A stretch of DNA of 64,000 nt from Pseudomonas sp. PDM15 (GCF_014851565.1 NZ_JACVAA010000007.1:124001-188000), one strand, 5' to 3'; counted from the first letter of the stretch, positions 48,434-59,005 are shown. A program made the numbers and translations. The notes: a model not told the origin generated them from the sequence alone.

Positions 48434-49407
48434 CAGGCCACCTCCGCGGTCAGGTTGAGGGGGTAGAAGCAGCGCACGGCGCCGCGCACGTGCGGTTCCA
48501 GCGCCGGGCGCTGCTCGCGGCAGTGCGGCTGGGCGTAGGGGCAGCGCGGCGACAGCAGGCAGCCGGCGGGACGGTCGTAACGGCCGGGCACTATGCCGGG
48601 CAGGGTGGCCAGGCGCTCGGCGCCCAGGCTGTGCTCGGGAATGGCCTTAAGCAGCGCCTCGGTGTAGGGGTGGGTCGGTGCGTCGAACAGGGTCGGCACG
48701 CTGCCGATCTCCACCGCTTGCCCGGCATACATCACGCACACGCGCTGGGCGGTTTCGGCGACCACGGCCAGGTCGTGGGTGATCAGCACCAGGCCCATGC
48801 CCTCGCTGCGCTGCAGGTCGAGCAGCAGGTCCATGATCTGCGCCTGGATGGTCACGTCCAGCGCCGTGGTCGGCTCGTCGGCGATCAGCAGCTTGGGCTC
48901 GGCGGCGATGGCCATGGCAATCGCCACGCGCTGGCTCATGCCGCCGGAGAGCTGGTGCGGGTAGGCGTCGAGACGGCTGGCGGCGCCAGGGATCTCCACC
49001 CGCTCCAGCAACTGCAGGGCGCGCACGCGGGCGGCCTTGCCCTTGAGGCCGAGGTGTTGGTGCAGCACTTCCTCGATCTGGTAGCCGACCGTGTAGCTGG
49101 GGTTGAGCGCGGTCATCGGGTCCTGGAACACCATGGCCAGGTCCTTGCCCACCACCTTACGGCGTTGCCGGCCCTTGAGGGTGAGCATGTCGTGGCCGTC
49201 GAAGCGCAGGCTGTCGGCGCGCACAATGCCGGGGGCGTCGATCAGGCCCATCAGCGCCATCATGGTCACCGACTTGCCGGAGCCGGACTCGCCGACGATG
49301 GCCAGCACTTCGCCCTTGTCCACGGACAGGTCGAGGCCGTCGACCACGGGTATGGCATCGGCCGCGCCGAAGCGCACGCTGAGGTTCTTGATATCGAGCA
49401 GGCTCAT
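48433..49407 (-). CDS. dppD: Dipeptide ABC transporter ATPase DppD
   Basis: A 324-residue ABC ATPase. It begins MSLLDIKNLSVRFGAADAIPVVDGLDLSVDKGEVLAIVGESGSGKS (Walker A near 40-47), has LSGGMSQRVAIAMAIA (signature) and LLIADEPTTALDVTIQAQ (Walker B), and the C-terminal cysteine motif GCLLSPRCPYAQPHC. I use the ATG at 49407, with GGAGCG upstream; an in-frame start 30 bp earlier is unlikely. A REP pair in the 132-bp gap separates it from dppC, which may weaken or uncouple ATPase expression from the permease genes. Confidence 0.95.
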   Translation of the reverse strand: MSLLDIKNLSVRFGAADAIPVVDGLDLSVDKGEVLAIVGESGSGKSVTMMALMGLIDAPGIVRADSLRFDGHDMLTLKGRQRRKVVGKDLAMVFQDPMTALNPSYTVGYQIEEVLHQHLGLKGKAARVRALQLLERVEIPGAASRLDAYPHQLSGGMSQRVAIAMAIAAEPKLLIADEPTTALDVTIQAQIMDLLLDLQRSEGMGLVLITHDLAVVAETAQRVCVMYAGQAVEIGSVPTLFDAPTHPYTEALLKAIPEHSLGAERLATLPGIVPGRYDRPAGCLLSPRCPYAQPHCREQRPALEPHVRGAVRCFYPLNLTAEVA

Positions 49408-49456
49408 GGGCGGCGCTCCTGTCGCGGTGCGTTGCACCAGGTGGCTGGCGGCAGTT

Positions 49457-49517
49457 GTAGCCCGGACTTCAGTCCGGAGGTGCTTGGCGAGTTGTCCCGG
49501 ACTGGAGTCCGGGCTAC
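49457..49517. repeat. REP pair inside the dpp operon
   Basis: GTAGCCCGGACTTCAGTCCGG and CCCGGACTGGAGTCCGGGCTAC face each other, each self-palindromic. It lies between dppC and dppD, the only gap over 60 bp in the dppBCDF part of the operon. Confidence 0.85.
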
Positions 49518-49539
49518 TGGATTTCGCATGCTGGGCACC

Positions 49540-50448
49540 TTACTGCGCATTCTTCAGTTTCGGGTCGAGCGCATCGCGCAGCCCGTCGCCCATCAGGTTG
49601 ATCGCCAGCACGCTGAGCAGGATGGTCAGCCCAGGCAGCGACACCACCCACCAGGCGCGCTCGATGTAATCGCGCGCGGAGGCCAGCATGGTGCCCCACT
49701 CGGGCGTCGGCGGCTGTACGCCGAGGCCGAGGAAGCCCAGGGCGGCGGCGTCGAGGATGGCCGAGGAGAAGCTCAGGGTGGCCTGCACGATCAGCGGTGC
49801 CATGCAGTTGGGCAGCACGGTGATGAACATCAGCCGGGGCAGGCCGGCGCCGGCCAGTCTGGCGGCGGTGACGTAGTCGCGGTTCAGTTCGCCCATCACT
49901 GCGGCGCGGGTCAGGCGCACGTAGCTGGGCAGCGAGACGATGGCGATGGCGATCACCGTGTTGATCAGCCCTGGGCCCAGGATGGCGACGATGGCCACGG
50001 CCAGCAGCAGCGAGGGCAGGGCCAGCATGATGTCCATCAGGCGCATGATCGAGGGGCCGAGCAGGCGCGGGAAGAAGCCGGCGACCAGGCCCATGAGGAT
50101 GCCGGGGATCAGCGACATCAGCACCGAGGCCAGGCCGATCATCAGCGACAAGCGCGCGCCATGGATCAGCCGTGAGAGCAGGTCGCGGCCCAGCTCGTCG
50201 GTGCCGAGCAGGAAGCGCGCCTGCCCGCCCTCCAGCCAGGACGGCGGGGTGAGCAGGGCATCGCGGAACTGCTCGCTGGGATCGAAGGGCGCGACCCAGG
50301 GCGCGAACAGCGCGCAGAACACGATGACCAGCATGAACAGCAGGCCGCCGACGGCGCCCTTGTTGTGGGCGAAGGCCTGCCAGAATTCCTTCAGCGGCGA
50401 GGGGTAGAGCAGCGCCTGGTCGGCGGGCACAGCGTTGGATTGAGTCAT
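49540..50448 (-). CDS. dppC: Dipeptide ABC transporter permease DppC
   Basis: A 302-residue inner-membrane permease with an N-terminal OppC-type segment, the first helix at about 33-52 (GGLLFMLVIVFCALFAPWVAPF), the conserved LGTDELGRDLLSRLIHGARLSL, and the BPD_transp EAA-like loop YVRLTRAAVMGELNRDYVTAARLAGAGLPRLMF at about 176-208. It lies 12 bp downstream of dppB and presumably heterodimerises with it. Confidence 0.95.
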   Translation of the reverse strand: MTQSNAVPADQALLYPSPLKEFWQAFAHNKGAVGGLLFMLVIVFCALFAPWVAPFDPSEQFRDALLTPPSWLEGGQARFLLGTDELGRDLLSRLIHGARLSLMIGLASVLMSLIPGILMGLVAGFFPRLLGPSIMRLMDIMLALPSLLLAVAIVAILGPGLINTVIAIAIVSLPSYVRLTRAAVMGELNRDYVTAARLAGAGLPRLMFITVLPNCMAPLIVQATLSFSSAILDAAALGFLGLGVQPPTPEWGTMLASARDYIERAWWVVSLPGLTILLSVLAINLMGDGLRDALDPKLKNAQ

Positions 50449-50460
50449 GTGCGGGCCTCC

Positions 50461-51471
<1,011 letters not shown>

Positions 51472-51525
51472 TGCGTTGTGGTACTCCGCATCAGGTTGAG
51501 CCCGCGCCTTCGTGGGGCGCGGCTG

Positions 51526-53115
51526 TTATGGCTTGCGCTTCACGTGGGTGAAGTTGTTGGAGCCCAGGGGGCTGAGCACGAAGCCCTCGACATCCTTGCG
51601 CAGCACGGCGAACTGCTTGGGATGGGCGAGGGCGATCCAGGGTGCCTGCTGGTGGAAGATCGCCAGCGCCTCGCGATACAGCGCGGCGCGGCGCTCCGGC
51701 TCGGCGACCCGGCGGGCCTCGCGGATCAGCTGGTCGAACTCCTTGTGACACCAGCCGGCCTGGTTCTCGCCACTCTCGGCGGCGGCGCAGGACAGGTTGG
51801 GGGTGAGGAAGTTGTCCGGGTCGCCGTTGTCGCCAGCCCAGCCCATGAACACCAGGTCGTGCTCGCCGTTCTTGGCGCGCTTGATCAGCTCGCCCCACTC
51901 GAACACCCGGATATCGGCCTGGATGCCGATGGCGGCCAGGTCGGCCTGCAGCATCTGCGCGCCGATGCCCGGGTTGGGGTTGGTCGGACCGCCGCCGGGG
52001 CGGGTCCAGATCGACAGCTTAAGGCCTTTTGCATGACCGGCCTCGGCCAGCAGCTGGCGGGCACGCTCCAGGTCCTTGGGCCAGGGCTGCAGGCGCTCGT
52101 CGTAGCCGAGCAGGGTGGCCGGGTAGGGCGCCGCGGCCAGGGTGGCGTTGCCTTCGCCGTACTGGGCGCGCAGGTAGGCCTGGCGGTCGAACGCAAGGTT
52201 GATGGCCTGGCGCACGCGCACGTCGTCCAGCGGCTTGTGCCGGGTGTTGATGGCGACGTAGGCGGTGAGCAGCGAGTCCAGCTCCAGTACCTGCAGGTCC
52301 TTGTTCTCGCGCAGTTTCGGCACATCGCTCGGGCGCGGGAACACGGCCACCTGGCAGGCGCCGGCCTTGAGCTGCTGGATGCGTACATTGGGGTCGGGGG
52401 TGATGGCCAGCAGCAGACGGTCGAGGACCGGCTTGCCGCCCCAGTAATGCGGATTGGCCGCGAAGCGCACCATGGCATCCTTGGAATAGCGCTCGAAGAC
52501 GAAGGGCCCGGTGCCGATCGGCTGGCTGTTGAGCTTCGCGGGTGTCTCGGCGTCGAGCAGCTGTTCGGCGTACTCGGCGGAATAGATGGAGGTGAAGCCC
52601 ATGGCCAGGTCGGCCAGGAAGGGCGCCTCGGGATGTTTCAGGGTGAAGCGCACACGGTGTTCGTCGAGTGCCTCGATCTCGTCGATCAGCTCGGCGAAGC
52701 CCATGGCCTCGAAATAGGGGAAGCCGCGCGGGGCCAGCTCGTGCCAGTCGTGGTCCTTGTCGCGCTGGCGCTGGAAGCTCCACAGCACGTCGTCGGCATT
52801 CAGCTCGCGGCTCGGCTTGAACCAGGGTGTCTCATGAAACTTCACCCCCTTGCGCAGGGTGAAGGTGTAGGTCAGGCCGTCGGCGCTGATCTCCCAGCTC
52901 TCGGCCAGGGCGGGGATGATGCGGGTGCTGCCGGGGGCGAACTGCACCAGACGCTCGTAGACCGTCTCGGCGGAGGCGTCGGCGGTGGTGGCGGCGGTGT
53001 ACTGGACGATGTCGAACCCTTCCGGGCTGGCCTCGGAACAGACCACCAGGGACTGCTGCTCGGCGAGCGCCGGCAGGCCGGCGCAGAGCGCCAGGAGCAT
53101 GAGGATACTGCGCAT
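51526..53115 (-). CDS. Dipeptide-binding protein, DppA paralogue
   Basis: A 529-residue periplasmic binding protein of family 5 with a signal peptide (MRSILMLLALCAGLPALAEQQ). Typical DppA features are LVVCSEASPEGFDIVQYTAATTADASAETVYERLV, GLTYTFTLRKGVKFH (about 88-102), IGTGPFVFERYSKD near 190, and the C-terminal WAGDNGDPDNFLTPNLSCAAAESGENQAGWCHKEFD. It differs from the first binding protein in the ligand-pocket stretches and probably broadens peptide specificity. It is 60 bp downstream of that gene. In P. aeruginosa several DppA paralogues share one DppBCDF permease (recalled). Confidence 0.93.
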   Translation of the reverse strand: MRSILMLLALCAGLPALAEQQSLVVCSEASPEGFDIVQYTAATTADASAETVYERLVQFAPGSTRIIPALAESWEISADGLTYTFTLRKGVKFHETPWFKPSRELNADDVLWSFQRQRDKDHDWHELAPRGFPYFEAMGFAELIDEIEALDEHRVRFTLKHPEAPFLADLAMGFTSIYSAEYAEQLLDAETPAKLNSQPIGTGPFVFERYSKDAMVRFAANPHYWGGKPVLDRLLLAITPDPNVRIQQLKAGACQVAVFPRPSDVPKLRENKDLQVLELDSLLTAYVAINTRHKPLDDVRVRQAINLAFDRQAYLRAQYGEGNATLAAAPYPATLLGYDERLQPWPKDLERARQLLAEAGHAKGLKLSIWTRPGGGPTNPNPGIGAQMLQADLAAIGIQADIRVFEWGELIKRAKNGEHDLVFMGWAGDNGDPDNFLTPNLSCAAAESGENQAGWCHKEFDQLIREARRVAEPERRAALYREALAIFHQQAPWIALAHPKQFAVLRKDVEGFVLSPLGSNNFTHVKRKP

Positions 53116-53175
53116 GAATCGTTCCTTCTGCGGGTGATACCGGGCGGCAGCGAATGCTCCCGCCCGGTGCGCGGC

Positions 53176-54777
53176 TTACTTGCCGGCGCTCACGCCGTAG
53201 AAGGAGTTGAGCGCGAACGGGCTGATCTTGAAGTCCTGCACGTTCTTGCGCATCGGTTGGTAGACGGTGGAGTGGGCGATCGGGGTGATCGGGGTCTGGG
53301 CCTTGAGGATGTGCTGAGCCTGCTTGTACAGCTCGGTACGCTTGGCCACGTCAGTGGAGGCCTTGGCCTGCTTGATCAGCTTGTCGTAGTCCTCGAAGCA
53401 CCACTTGGAGAAGTTGTTGCCATCGACCGCATCGCAGCCGTACAGGGTGCCCAGCCAGTTGTCCGGGTCACCGTTGTCGCCGCTCCAGCCGATCAGCATG
53501 GCGTCGTGCTCGCCGCCCTTGGCGCGCTTGATGTACTCGCCCCATTCGAAGCTGACGATCTTGGCCTTGATGCCGATCTTCGCCCAGTCGTTCTGCAGCA
53601 GTTCGGCCATCAGCTTGGCGTTGGGGTTGTACGGGCGCTGCACCGGCATGGCCCACAGGGTGATCTCGGTGCCTTCGGCGACGCCGGCGGCCTTGAGCAG
53701 CTCCTTGGCCTTCTCCGGGTTGTACTCGCTGCCCTTGATGCTGTCGTCATAGGACCATTGGGTCGGCGGCATGCCGTTGACCGCCAGCTGCCCGGCGCCC
53801 TGATACACGGCGTCGATGATCGCCTGCTTGTTCACCGCCATGTCCAGCGCCTGGCGCACCTCGAGCTTGTCGAACGGCTTGTGGGTGACGTTGTAGGCGA
53901 TGTAGCCGAGGTTGAAGCCCGGCTGCGACGGCATGTTCAGATTCGGGTCCTTCTTCAGGCCCTCGAGGTCGGCCGGGCGTGGCAGCAGAGTGATCTGGCA
54001 CTCACCGGCCTTGAGCTTCTGCATGCGCACCGAGGCGTCGGTGTTGATGGAGAAGATCAGGTTGTCGATCTTCACATCATCCGGCTTCCAGTAGTCCTTG
54101 TTGCCGGTGAAGCGGATCTGCGCGTCCTTCTGGTAGCGCTTGAACACAAACGGGCCGGTGCCGATCGGCTTCTGGTTGATGTCGGCGGCCTTGCCGGCCT
54201 TGAGCAGCTGATCGGCGTACTCGGCCGAGTGCACCGAGGCGAAGCTCATCGCCAGGTTCTGGATAAAGGCAGCATCCACAGTGTTCAAAGTGAACTTGAC
54301 GGTGTGGTCGTCGAGCTTCTCCACCTTGGCGATGTTGGCGTCCATGCCCATGTCAGTGAAGTAGGGGAACTCGGCTGGGTAGGCCTTGCGGAACGGGTGT
54401 TCCTTGTCGAGCATGCGCTGGAAGGTGAACAGCACGTCGTCGGCGTTGAACTCGCGGGTCGGCTTGAAGTAGTCGGTGCTATGGAACTTCACGCCCTGGC
54501 GCAGGTGGAAGGTGTAGGTGAGGCCATCGGGCGTGACATCCCACTTCTCGGCCAGACCCGGCTCCACGGCGGTGCCGCCGCGCTCGAACTGGGTCAGGCG
54601 GTTGAACATGGTTTCCGCGGTCGAATCGAAATCGGTGCCGGTGGTGTATTGGCCCGGATCGAAGCCGGCGGGGCTGCCTTCGGAGCAGAACACCAGATTG
54701 CTGGCGGCGCTGGCGAATGGGGCGCTGGCGATCAGCCCAGCGGCGAGAAGAGCCTGGATGACGGCGTTCTTACGCAT
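53176..54777 (-). CDS. dppA: Dipeptide-binding protein DppA
   Basis: A 533-residue binding protein, first gene of the dpp operon. I use the ATG at 54777 (MRKNAVIQALLAAGLIASAPFASA), with a GAGG ribosome-binding site. Family-5 features match E. coli DppA: LVFCSEGSPAGFDPGQYTTGTDFDSTAETMFNRLTQFERG, IGTGPFVFKRYQKDAQIRFTGNKDYW, and WSGDNGDPDNWLGTLYGCDAVDGNNFSKWC near the C-terminus (a cysteine pair as in DppA). The longer frame upstream has no signal peptide and is rejected. Confidence 0.94.
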   Translation of the reverse strand: MRKNAVIQALLAAGLIASAPFASAASNLVFCSEGSPAGFDPGQYTTGTDFDSTAETMFNRLTQFERGGTAVEPGLAEKWDVTPDGLTYTFHLRQGVKFHSTDYFKPTREFNADDVLFTFQRMLDKEHPFRKAYPAEFPYFTDMGMDANIAKVEKLDDHTVKFTLNTVDAAFIQNLAMSFASVHSAEYADQLLKAGKAADINQKPIGTGPFVFKRYQKDAQIRFTGNKDYWKPDDVKIDNLIFSINTDASVRMQKLKAGECQITLLPRPADLEGLKKDPNLNMPSQPGFNLGYIAYNVTHKPFDKLEVRQALDMAVNKQAIIDAVYQGAGQLAVNGMPPTQWSYDDSIKGSEYNPEKAKELLKAAGVAEGTEITLWAMPVQRPYNPNAKLMAELLQNDWAKIGIKAKIVSFEWGEYIKRAKGGEHDAMLIGWSGDNGDPDNWLGTLYGCDAVDGNNFSKWCFEDYDKLIKQAKASTDVAKRTELYKQAQHILKAQTPITPIAHSTVYQPMRKNVQDFKISPFALNSFYGVSAGK

Positions 54778-54991
54778 GTTGACCTCATGTTTGTTTTGGT
54801 TTTGTTCCTTGAGGGGATGCCTTGTGGGCACCTTGCGTGAAGCTATGCACGGCATATGCCGCGGGCAAGCGTGAAACGCGATTGAGTGTAGAAGCTGTGG
54901 CGAAGCTGTAATGCTTTGTCGCAATTGTGCAAATTTCGCGGCAGGGTGTGGCGATGGGCCACTGCCGCGAGCAGTGGCCCATCGCTCCGCA

Positions 54992-55705
54992 TCAGGGCAG
55001 CTGCACCTCGATCACGCCATCGGCGCTCATGCTCACGCGGCTGGTGCCGGCCTCGATCTGCGGCGCCGCCTCGCTCTTGCTGAAGCTGCCGCGATCCATG
55101 GCCATGGCGTGCATCGGCATCACCGGCTGGAAGCCGCTACCGTTGAGGCTCAGGCTGACCAGCTTGTAGCTCTTGCCGCCGACGGCCTCGGTGGCCAACT
55201 GGGCGCGGGCCTTGAAGGCGTTCACCGCCTCCTTGATCAGTTGATCCTCGCTGGCCTTGCGACTGTCCTCGGCCACGGCGAAGCTCATCTCGGCCATCTT
55301 CAGTTCGCCCAGCAGGTCGGCGGACAGCTGCGACAGGCGGGCGAACTCGGCGCTTTCCAAGCGCAGCTCGGCGCGCTCGCGCCAGGCGCCGATCTTGCTG
55401 CCTTCGTCTTCGTACACCGGGTAGCTCTGTCGGCTGCCGAGGCTGACCTTCACGCCCTGCACCTTGCGCGCCTTGTCGATGGCGGCGTTCAGGGTCTTGG
55501 TCACGCCGGCGGCCAGCTCGGCCGGGTCGTCGCTCTGCGCCTCGGTGTAGAGGGTGACGTACATGCGGTCATGCGCCACTTCCTGGCTGACCTCGGCGCG
55601 CAGCGAGACCTGGTTGTAGCGCGGCTCGTCGGCCATGGCCGGCAGGCTGGCGAGGGCGGCCAGGCCGAGGGCGACGGTGGCGGCGAGACGGTTGAGTGCG
55701 TGCAT
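54992..55705 (-). CDS. SIMPL-domain (DUF541) periplasmic protein
   Basis: A 237-residue exported protein (signal peptide MHALNRLAATVALGLAALASLPAMA) with the SIMPL/DUF541 fold: VSLRAEVSQEVAHDRMYVTLYTEAQSDDPAELAAGVTKTLNAAIDKARKVQGVKV (about 33-88), then SQLSADLLGELKMAEMSF, and the C-terminal strand SRVSMSADGVIEVQLP. E. coli YggE is the best-known relative, linked to oxidative stress. It matches the gene next to roxS in P. aeruginosa (PA4495, recalled). It is divergent from roxS, sharing about 200 bp of promoter region. Confidence 0.9.
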   Translation of the reverse strand: MHALNRLAATVALGLAALASLPAMADEPRYNQVSLRAEVSQEVAHDRMYVTLYTEAQSDDPAELAAGVTKTLNAAIDKARKVQGVKVSLGSRQSYPVYEDEGSKIGAWRERAELRLESAEFARLSQLSADLLGELKMAEMSFAVAEDSRKASEDQLIKEAVNAFKARAQLATEAVGGKSYKLVSLSLNGSGFQPVMPMHAMAMDRGSFSKSEAAPQIEAGTSRVSMSADGVIEVQLP

Positions 55706-55907
55706 GGGGACTCCTTGCGGGTGGTTGTCCTGTTGTTTGACGAAGTGGTCAGACTATTCGGGTTAAAGCTTGTTCGCAGGTTTTCTTTTTCCAGTTGCCA
55801 GCCCGTTCGCGGCTTCGAGCGCGGGCGGGCCTCGCTGCGTCCGGTTGACGCAGGTCAGCGGCCACCCGAGCCCTCTGGTTATACTCGCCGGCATGCCCGG
55901 AGCCTCT

Positions 55908-57179
55908 ATGTACGCACCTGTCCAATTGCTGTCCGCCAGCCGCCAGAACCTCTGGCGCCTGACCCTGATCCGTCTGCTCGTGTTGGCCGCCCAGGCCGGC
56001 TCGGTGGGCATCGCCTATCTGTCCGACCTGCTGCCGCTGCCCTGGCTGCCGCTGTGCATCACTCTCGGCGTGTCGCTCGGCCTATGCCTGCTCACCGCCC
56101 TGCGCCTGCGCGGGCCGTGGCCTGTGACCGAGCTGGAATACACGGTGCAGCTGGCCTGCGACCTGGTGATCCACAGCCTGCTGCTGTACTTCTCCGGCGG
56201 CTCGACCAACCCCTTCGTTTCCTACTATCTGGTGCCGCTGACGATCGCCGCAGCGACGCTGCCCTGGCTGTATTCCATGTTCCTCGCCGGGCTGGCGCTG
56301 ACGGGCTACACCGCGCTGCTGATCTGGTATCACCCGATGCACCTGAACAACGTGCAGCACGAGGCGATGCTGATCAGCCTGCACCTGTTCGGCATGTGGC
56401 TGAACTTCCTGCTGTCCGCCGCCTTCATCACTTTCTTCGTGGTCAAGATGGCCGGCGCCCTGCGCCGCCAGGACGAGCTGCAGGCGCTGCGCCGCGAGGA
56501 AGGCATGCGCGACCAGCAGCTGCTGGCCGTGGCCACCCAGGCCGCCGGTGCGGCCCACGAGCTGGGCACGCCGCTGGCGACCATGAGCGTGCTGCTCAAG
56601 GAGCTGCGCCAGGAATACCGCGACAAGCCGGCCCTGCAGGACGACCTGGCCCTGCTGCAGGAGCAGGTCAAGCTGTGCAAGGAGACCCTGCAGCACCTGG
56701 TGCGCGCCGCCGAGGCCGACCGGCGCCAGGCGGTGTTCGAGCAGACCGCCGTGCAGTGGCTGGAAGCGACCCTCAACCGCTGGCACCTGATGCGCCCCGA
56801 GGCCACCTACCGCTTCCAGTGCCTGGGCTCGGGCGCGGTGCCGCGCCTGCTTCCGCCGGCCGACCTGACCCAGGCCCTGCTCAACCTGCTGAACAACGCC
56901 GCCGACGCCTGCCCGGACAAACTGGACATCCGCCTGGACTGGGACGCGAGCTGGATCAAGCTGAGCATCCGCGACCACGGCGCCGGCGTACCGCTGGCCA
57001 TCGCCGAGCAGATCGGCAAACCCTTCTTCACCACCAAGGGCAAGGGCTTCGGCCTTGGCCTGTTCCTCAGCCAGGCCAGCGTGACGCGGGCCGGCGGTTC
57101 GGTAAAACTCTACAATCACGAAGAGGGCGGCACGCTGACGGAACTGCTGCTGCCGAGGCTTGGAGATGAGCATGTCTGA
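55908..57179 (+). CDS. roxS: Redox sensor histidine kinase RoxS (RegB/PrrB family)
   Basis: A 423-residue membrane kinase. About six membrane helices lie in residues 15-195. The quinone-site motif GGSTNPF (Asn101-Pro102-Phe103) is intact. The H-box AAHELGTPLATM places the phospho-acceptor at His217. The redox-active cysteine of RegB-type kinases is represented by Cys257 in VKLCKETL. The ATPase N-box LNLLNNAADA and G-box GKGFGLGLFL follow. In P. aeruginosa RoxSR controls the cyanide-insensitive oxidase. I choose the ATG at 55908 (MYAPVQLLSAS), with GGAG five bases upstream, over an ATG 15 bp earlier. It overlaps roxR by eight bases. Confidence 0.94.
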   Translation: MYAPVQLLSASRQNLWRLTLIRLLVLAAQAGSVGIAYLSDLLPLPWLPLCITLGVSLGLCLLTALRLRGPWPVTELEYTVQLACDLVIHSLLLYFSGGSTNPFVSYYLVPLTIAAATLPWLYSMFLAGLALTGYTALLIWYHPMHLNNVQHEAMLISLHLFGMWLNFLLSAAFITFFVVKMAGALRRQDELQALRREEGMRDQQLLAVATQAAGAAHELGTPLATMSVLLKELRQEYRDKPALQDDLALLQEQVKLCKETLQHLVRAAEADRRQAVFEQTAVQWLEATLNRWHLMRPEATYRFQCLGSGAVPRLLPPADLTQALLNLLNNAADACPDKLDIRLDWDASWIKLSIRDHGAGVPLAIAEQIGKPFFTTKGKGFGLGLFLSQASVTRAGGSVKLYNHEEGGTLTELLLPRLGDEHV

Positions 57180-57732
57180 CGAACAACTGCACGATCAGGA
57201 AGACCAGCCGCACCTGCTGCTGGTGGACGACGACGCCACCTTCACCCGCGTCATGGCGCGCGCCATGGACCGCCGCGGCCTGCGCGTGAGCGTGGCCAAC
57301 TCGGCGGAAGAGGGCCTGGCCCTGGCCAAGGAAGACCTGCCCGACTACGCCGTGGTCGACCTGAAGATGGAGGGCGACTCCGGCCTGGTGCTGCTGCCCA
57401 AGCTGCTGGAGCTGGACCCGGAGATGCGCGTGGTGATTCTCACCGGCTACTCGAGCATCGCTACCGCCGTGGAGGCGATCAAGCGCGGCGCCACCAACTA
57501 CCTGTGCAAGCCGGCCGACGCCGACGACGTGCTCACCGCGCTGCTCTCAGAGCATGCCGACCTCAATACCCTGGTGCCGGAAAACCCGATGTCGGTGGAC
57601 CGCCTGCAGTGGGAGCACATCCAGCGCGTGCTGGCCGAGCACGACGGCAATATCTCCGCCACCGCCCGTGCCCTCGGCATGCACCGCCGTACCCTGCAAC
57701 GCAAACTGCAGAAGCGTCCGGTTCGTCGCTAA
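57172..57732 (+). CDS. roxR: Response regulator RoxR (RegA/PrrA family)
   Basis: A 186-residue response regulator. The receiver has LLLVDDDATF (acidic pair), VVDLKMEGDSG with phospho-acceptor Asp63, ILTGYSSIATAVEAIKRGA and the KPADADD Lys. The C-terminal Fis-type helix-turn-helix is GNISATARALGMHRRTLQRKLQKR. The linker is short and Pro-containing, as in RegA. The start is the ATG at 57172, with GGAG six bases upstream, inside the end of roxS; this length matches P. aeruginosa RoxR. A REP pair follows the stop. Confidence 0.94.
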   Translation: MSDEQLHDQEDQPHLLLVDDDATFTRVMARAMDRRGLRVSVANSAEEGLALAKEDLPDYAVVDLKMEGDSGLVLLPKLLELDPEMRVVILTGYSSIATAVEAIKRGATNYLCKPADADDVLTALLSEHADLNTLVPENPMSVDRLQWEHIQRVLAEHDGNISATARALGMHRRTLQRKLQKRPVRR

Positions 57733-57773
57733 AAGCCTGCCTGCCGCACCATGCGCACCAGTTGTAGCCCGGA

Positions 57774-57816
57774 CTTCAGTCCGGGATCTGGCGCCCCGGA
57801 CTGAAGTCCGGGCTAC
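57774..57816. repeat. REP pair, GTAGCCCGGA class
   Basis: GTAGCCCGGACTTCAGTCCGGG and CCCGGACTGAAGTCCGGGCTAC face each other across ATCTGGCGC. The left arm GTAGCCCGGACTTCAGTCCGG is identical to the unit at 49457, so these two are the most recent relatives in the window. It lies after roxR. Confidence 0.85.
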
Positions 57817-57954
57817 GGTGCTCGAGCGAACGAGCAGGGCGGGTGAAGCCACTCGCGGACTTTCCCCGCCCTGCGTCGTCTGAAAGCCTGGTGAAAGCCT
57901 TTTCCCGCCTGCAACAGCTATCATTAGCCGCCTAATCAAGTAGTCGGGGCCGCC

Positions 57955-58896
57955 ATGCTCGCCGTTGTCCAGCAGACACTCGCCATCACCGCGCCGGTGT
58001 TCTCCATGCTGTTCCTCGGTGTGGCGCTCAAGCGCCTGGCCCTGATCGACGCGCACTTCATCAATACAGCCTCGGCCCTGGTGTTCAACGTCAGCATGCC
58101 GGTCATGCTGTTCCTCGCCATCCTGCACGCCGACCTGAGCACCGCGCTGCAACCGGCGCTGCTCGGCTACTTCGTGCTGGCCACGGTCATCGGTTTCCTG
58201 CTGGCCTGGGGTTGGGCCCTGTGGCGGGTGCCGCAGGCCGAGCGCGGGATCTTCGTGCAGGGCTCGTTCCGCGGCAACAACGGCATCATCGGCCTGGCCT
58301 TGGCCACCAGCCTGTACGGCGACTATGGCCTGTCGCTGGGCGGCATCCTCGGCGGTGTGGTGATCCTAAGCTACAACACCCTCTCGGTGATCGTGCTGGA
58401 GGTGTACAACCCGAACAGCAAGGCCAGCCCCTGGAGCATCCTTAAGGGCATCCTGAGCAATCCGCTGATCCTCGGTGTGCTGGCGGCGATTCCCTTCGCC
58501 TACTGGCAGGTGCGCCTGCCCGGCTGGCTGACCACTTCCGGCGAATACCTGGCGCAGCTGACCCTGCCGCTGGCGCTGATCTGCATCGGCGGCACCCTGT
58601 CGCTGGCCTCCCTGCGCGCCAGCAGCGGCCTGGCCATCGGCGCCAGCCTGATGAAGATGATCTGGCTGCCGATCCTCGCCACCGTCGGCGCCTTCGCCCT
58701 CGGCTTCCGCAATGCCGAGCTGGCCATCCTCTTCCTCTACTTCGCCAGCCCGACCGCCGCAGCCAGCTTCGTCATGGCCAAGGCGGCCGGCGGTAACCAC
58801 GAACTGGCGGCGGCGATCATCGTGATCACCACCCTGGTGGCGGTGGTGACCACCAATATCGGCTTGCTCGTGCTGCAGTGGGGCGGCTGGATCTAG
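57955..58896 (+). CDS. AEC-family (auxin-efflux-carrier-like) permease
   Basis: A 313-residue inner-membrane transporter with about ten helices in two five-helix halves. It begins MLAVVQQTLAITAPVFSMLFLGVALKRLALIDAHF, the AEC N-terminal pattern, with VFNVSMPVMLFLAIL (about 43-57), GSFRGNNGIIGLALATSLYG (the conserved N-x-G region near 105-120) and the C-terminal ASPTAAASFVMAKAAGGNHELAAAIIVITT. Substrates of bacterial members are small organic acids such as malate or malonate; none can be assigned. It stands alone between roxR and the mag operon. Confidence 0.9.
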   Translation: MLAVVQQTLAITAPVFSMLFLGVALKRLALIDAHFINTASALVFNVSMPVMLFLAILHADLSTALQPALLGYFVLATVIGFLLAWGWALWRVPQAERGIFVQGSFRGNNGIIGLALATSLYGDYGLSLGGILGGVVILSYNTLSVIVLEVYNPNSKASPWSILKGILSNPLILGVLAAIPFAYWQVRLPGWLTTSGEYLAQLTLPLALICIGGTLSLASLRASSGLAIGASLMKMIWLPILATVGAFALGFRNAELAILFLYFASPTAAASFVMAKAAGGNHELAAAIIVITTLVAVVTTNIGLLVLQWGGWI

Positions 58897-59005
58897 ACGG
58901 AAGATGTGAAGCGCTGCCGATCTCCGCAGGGTGGCACCGCGGCTCGATTGCCTGGCATGCTGCCGCCCGGTAGCCTATGCGCCTCGCGCCTTTAAAGGAT
59001 TAATC

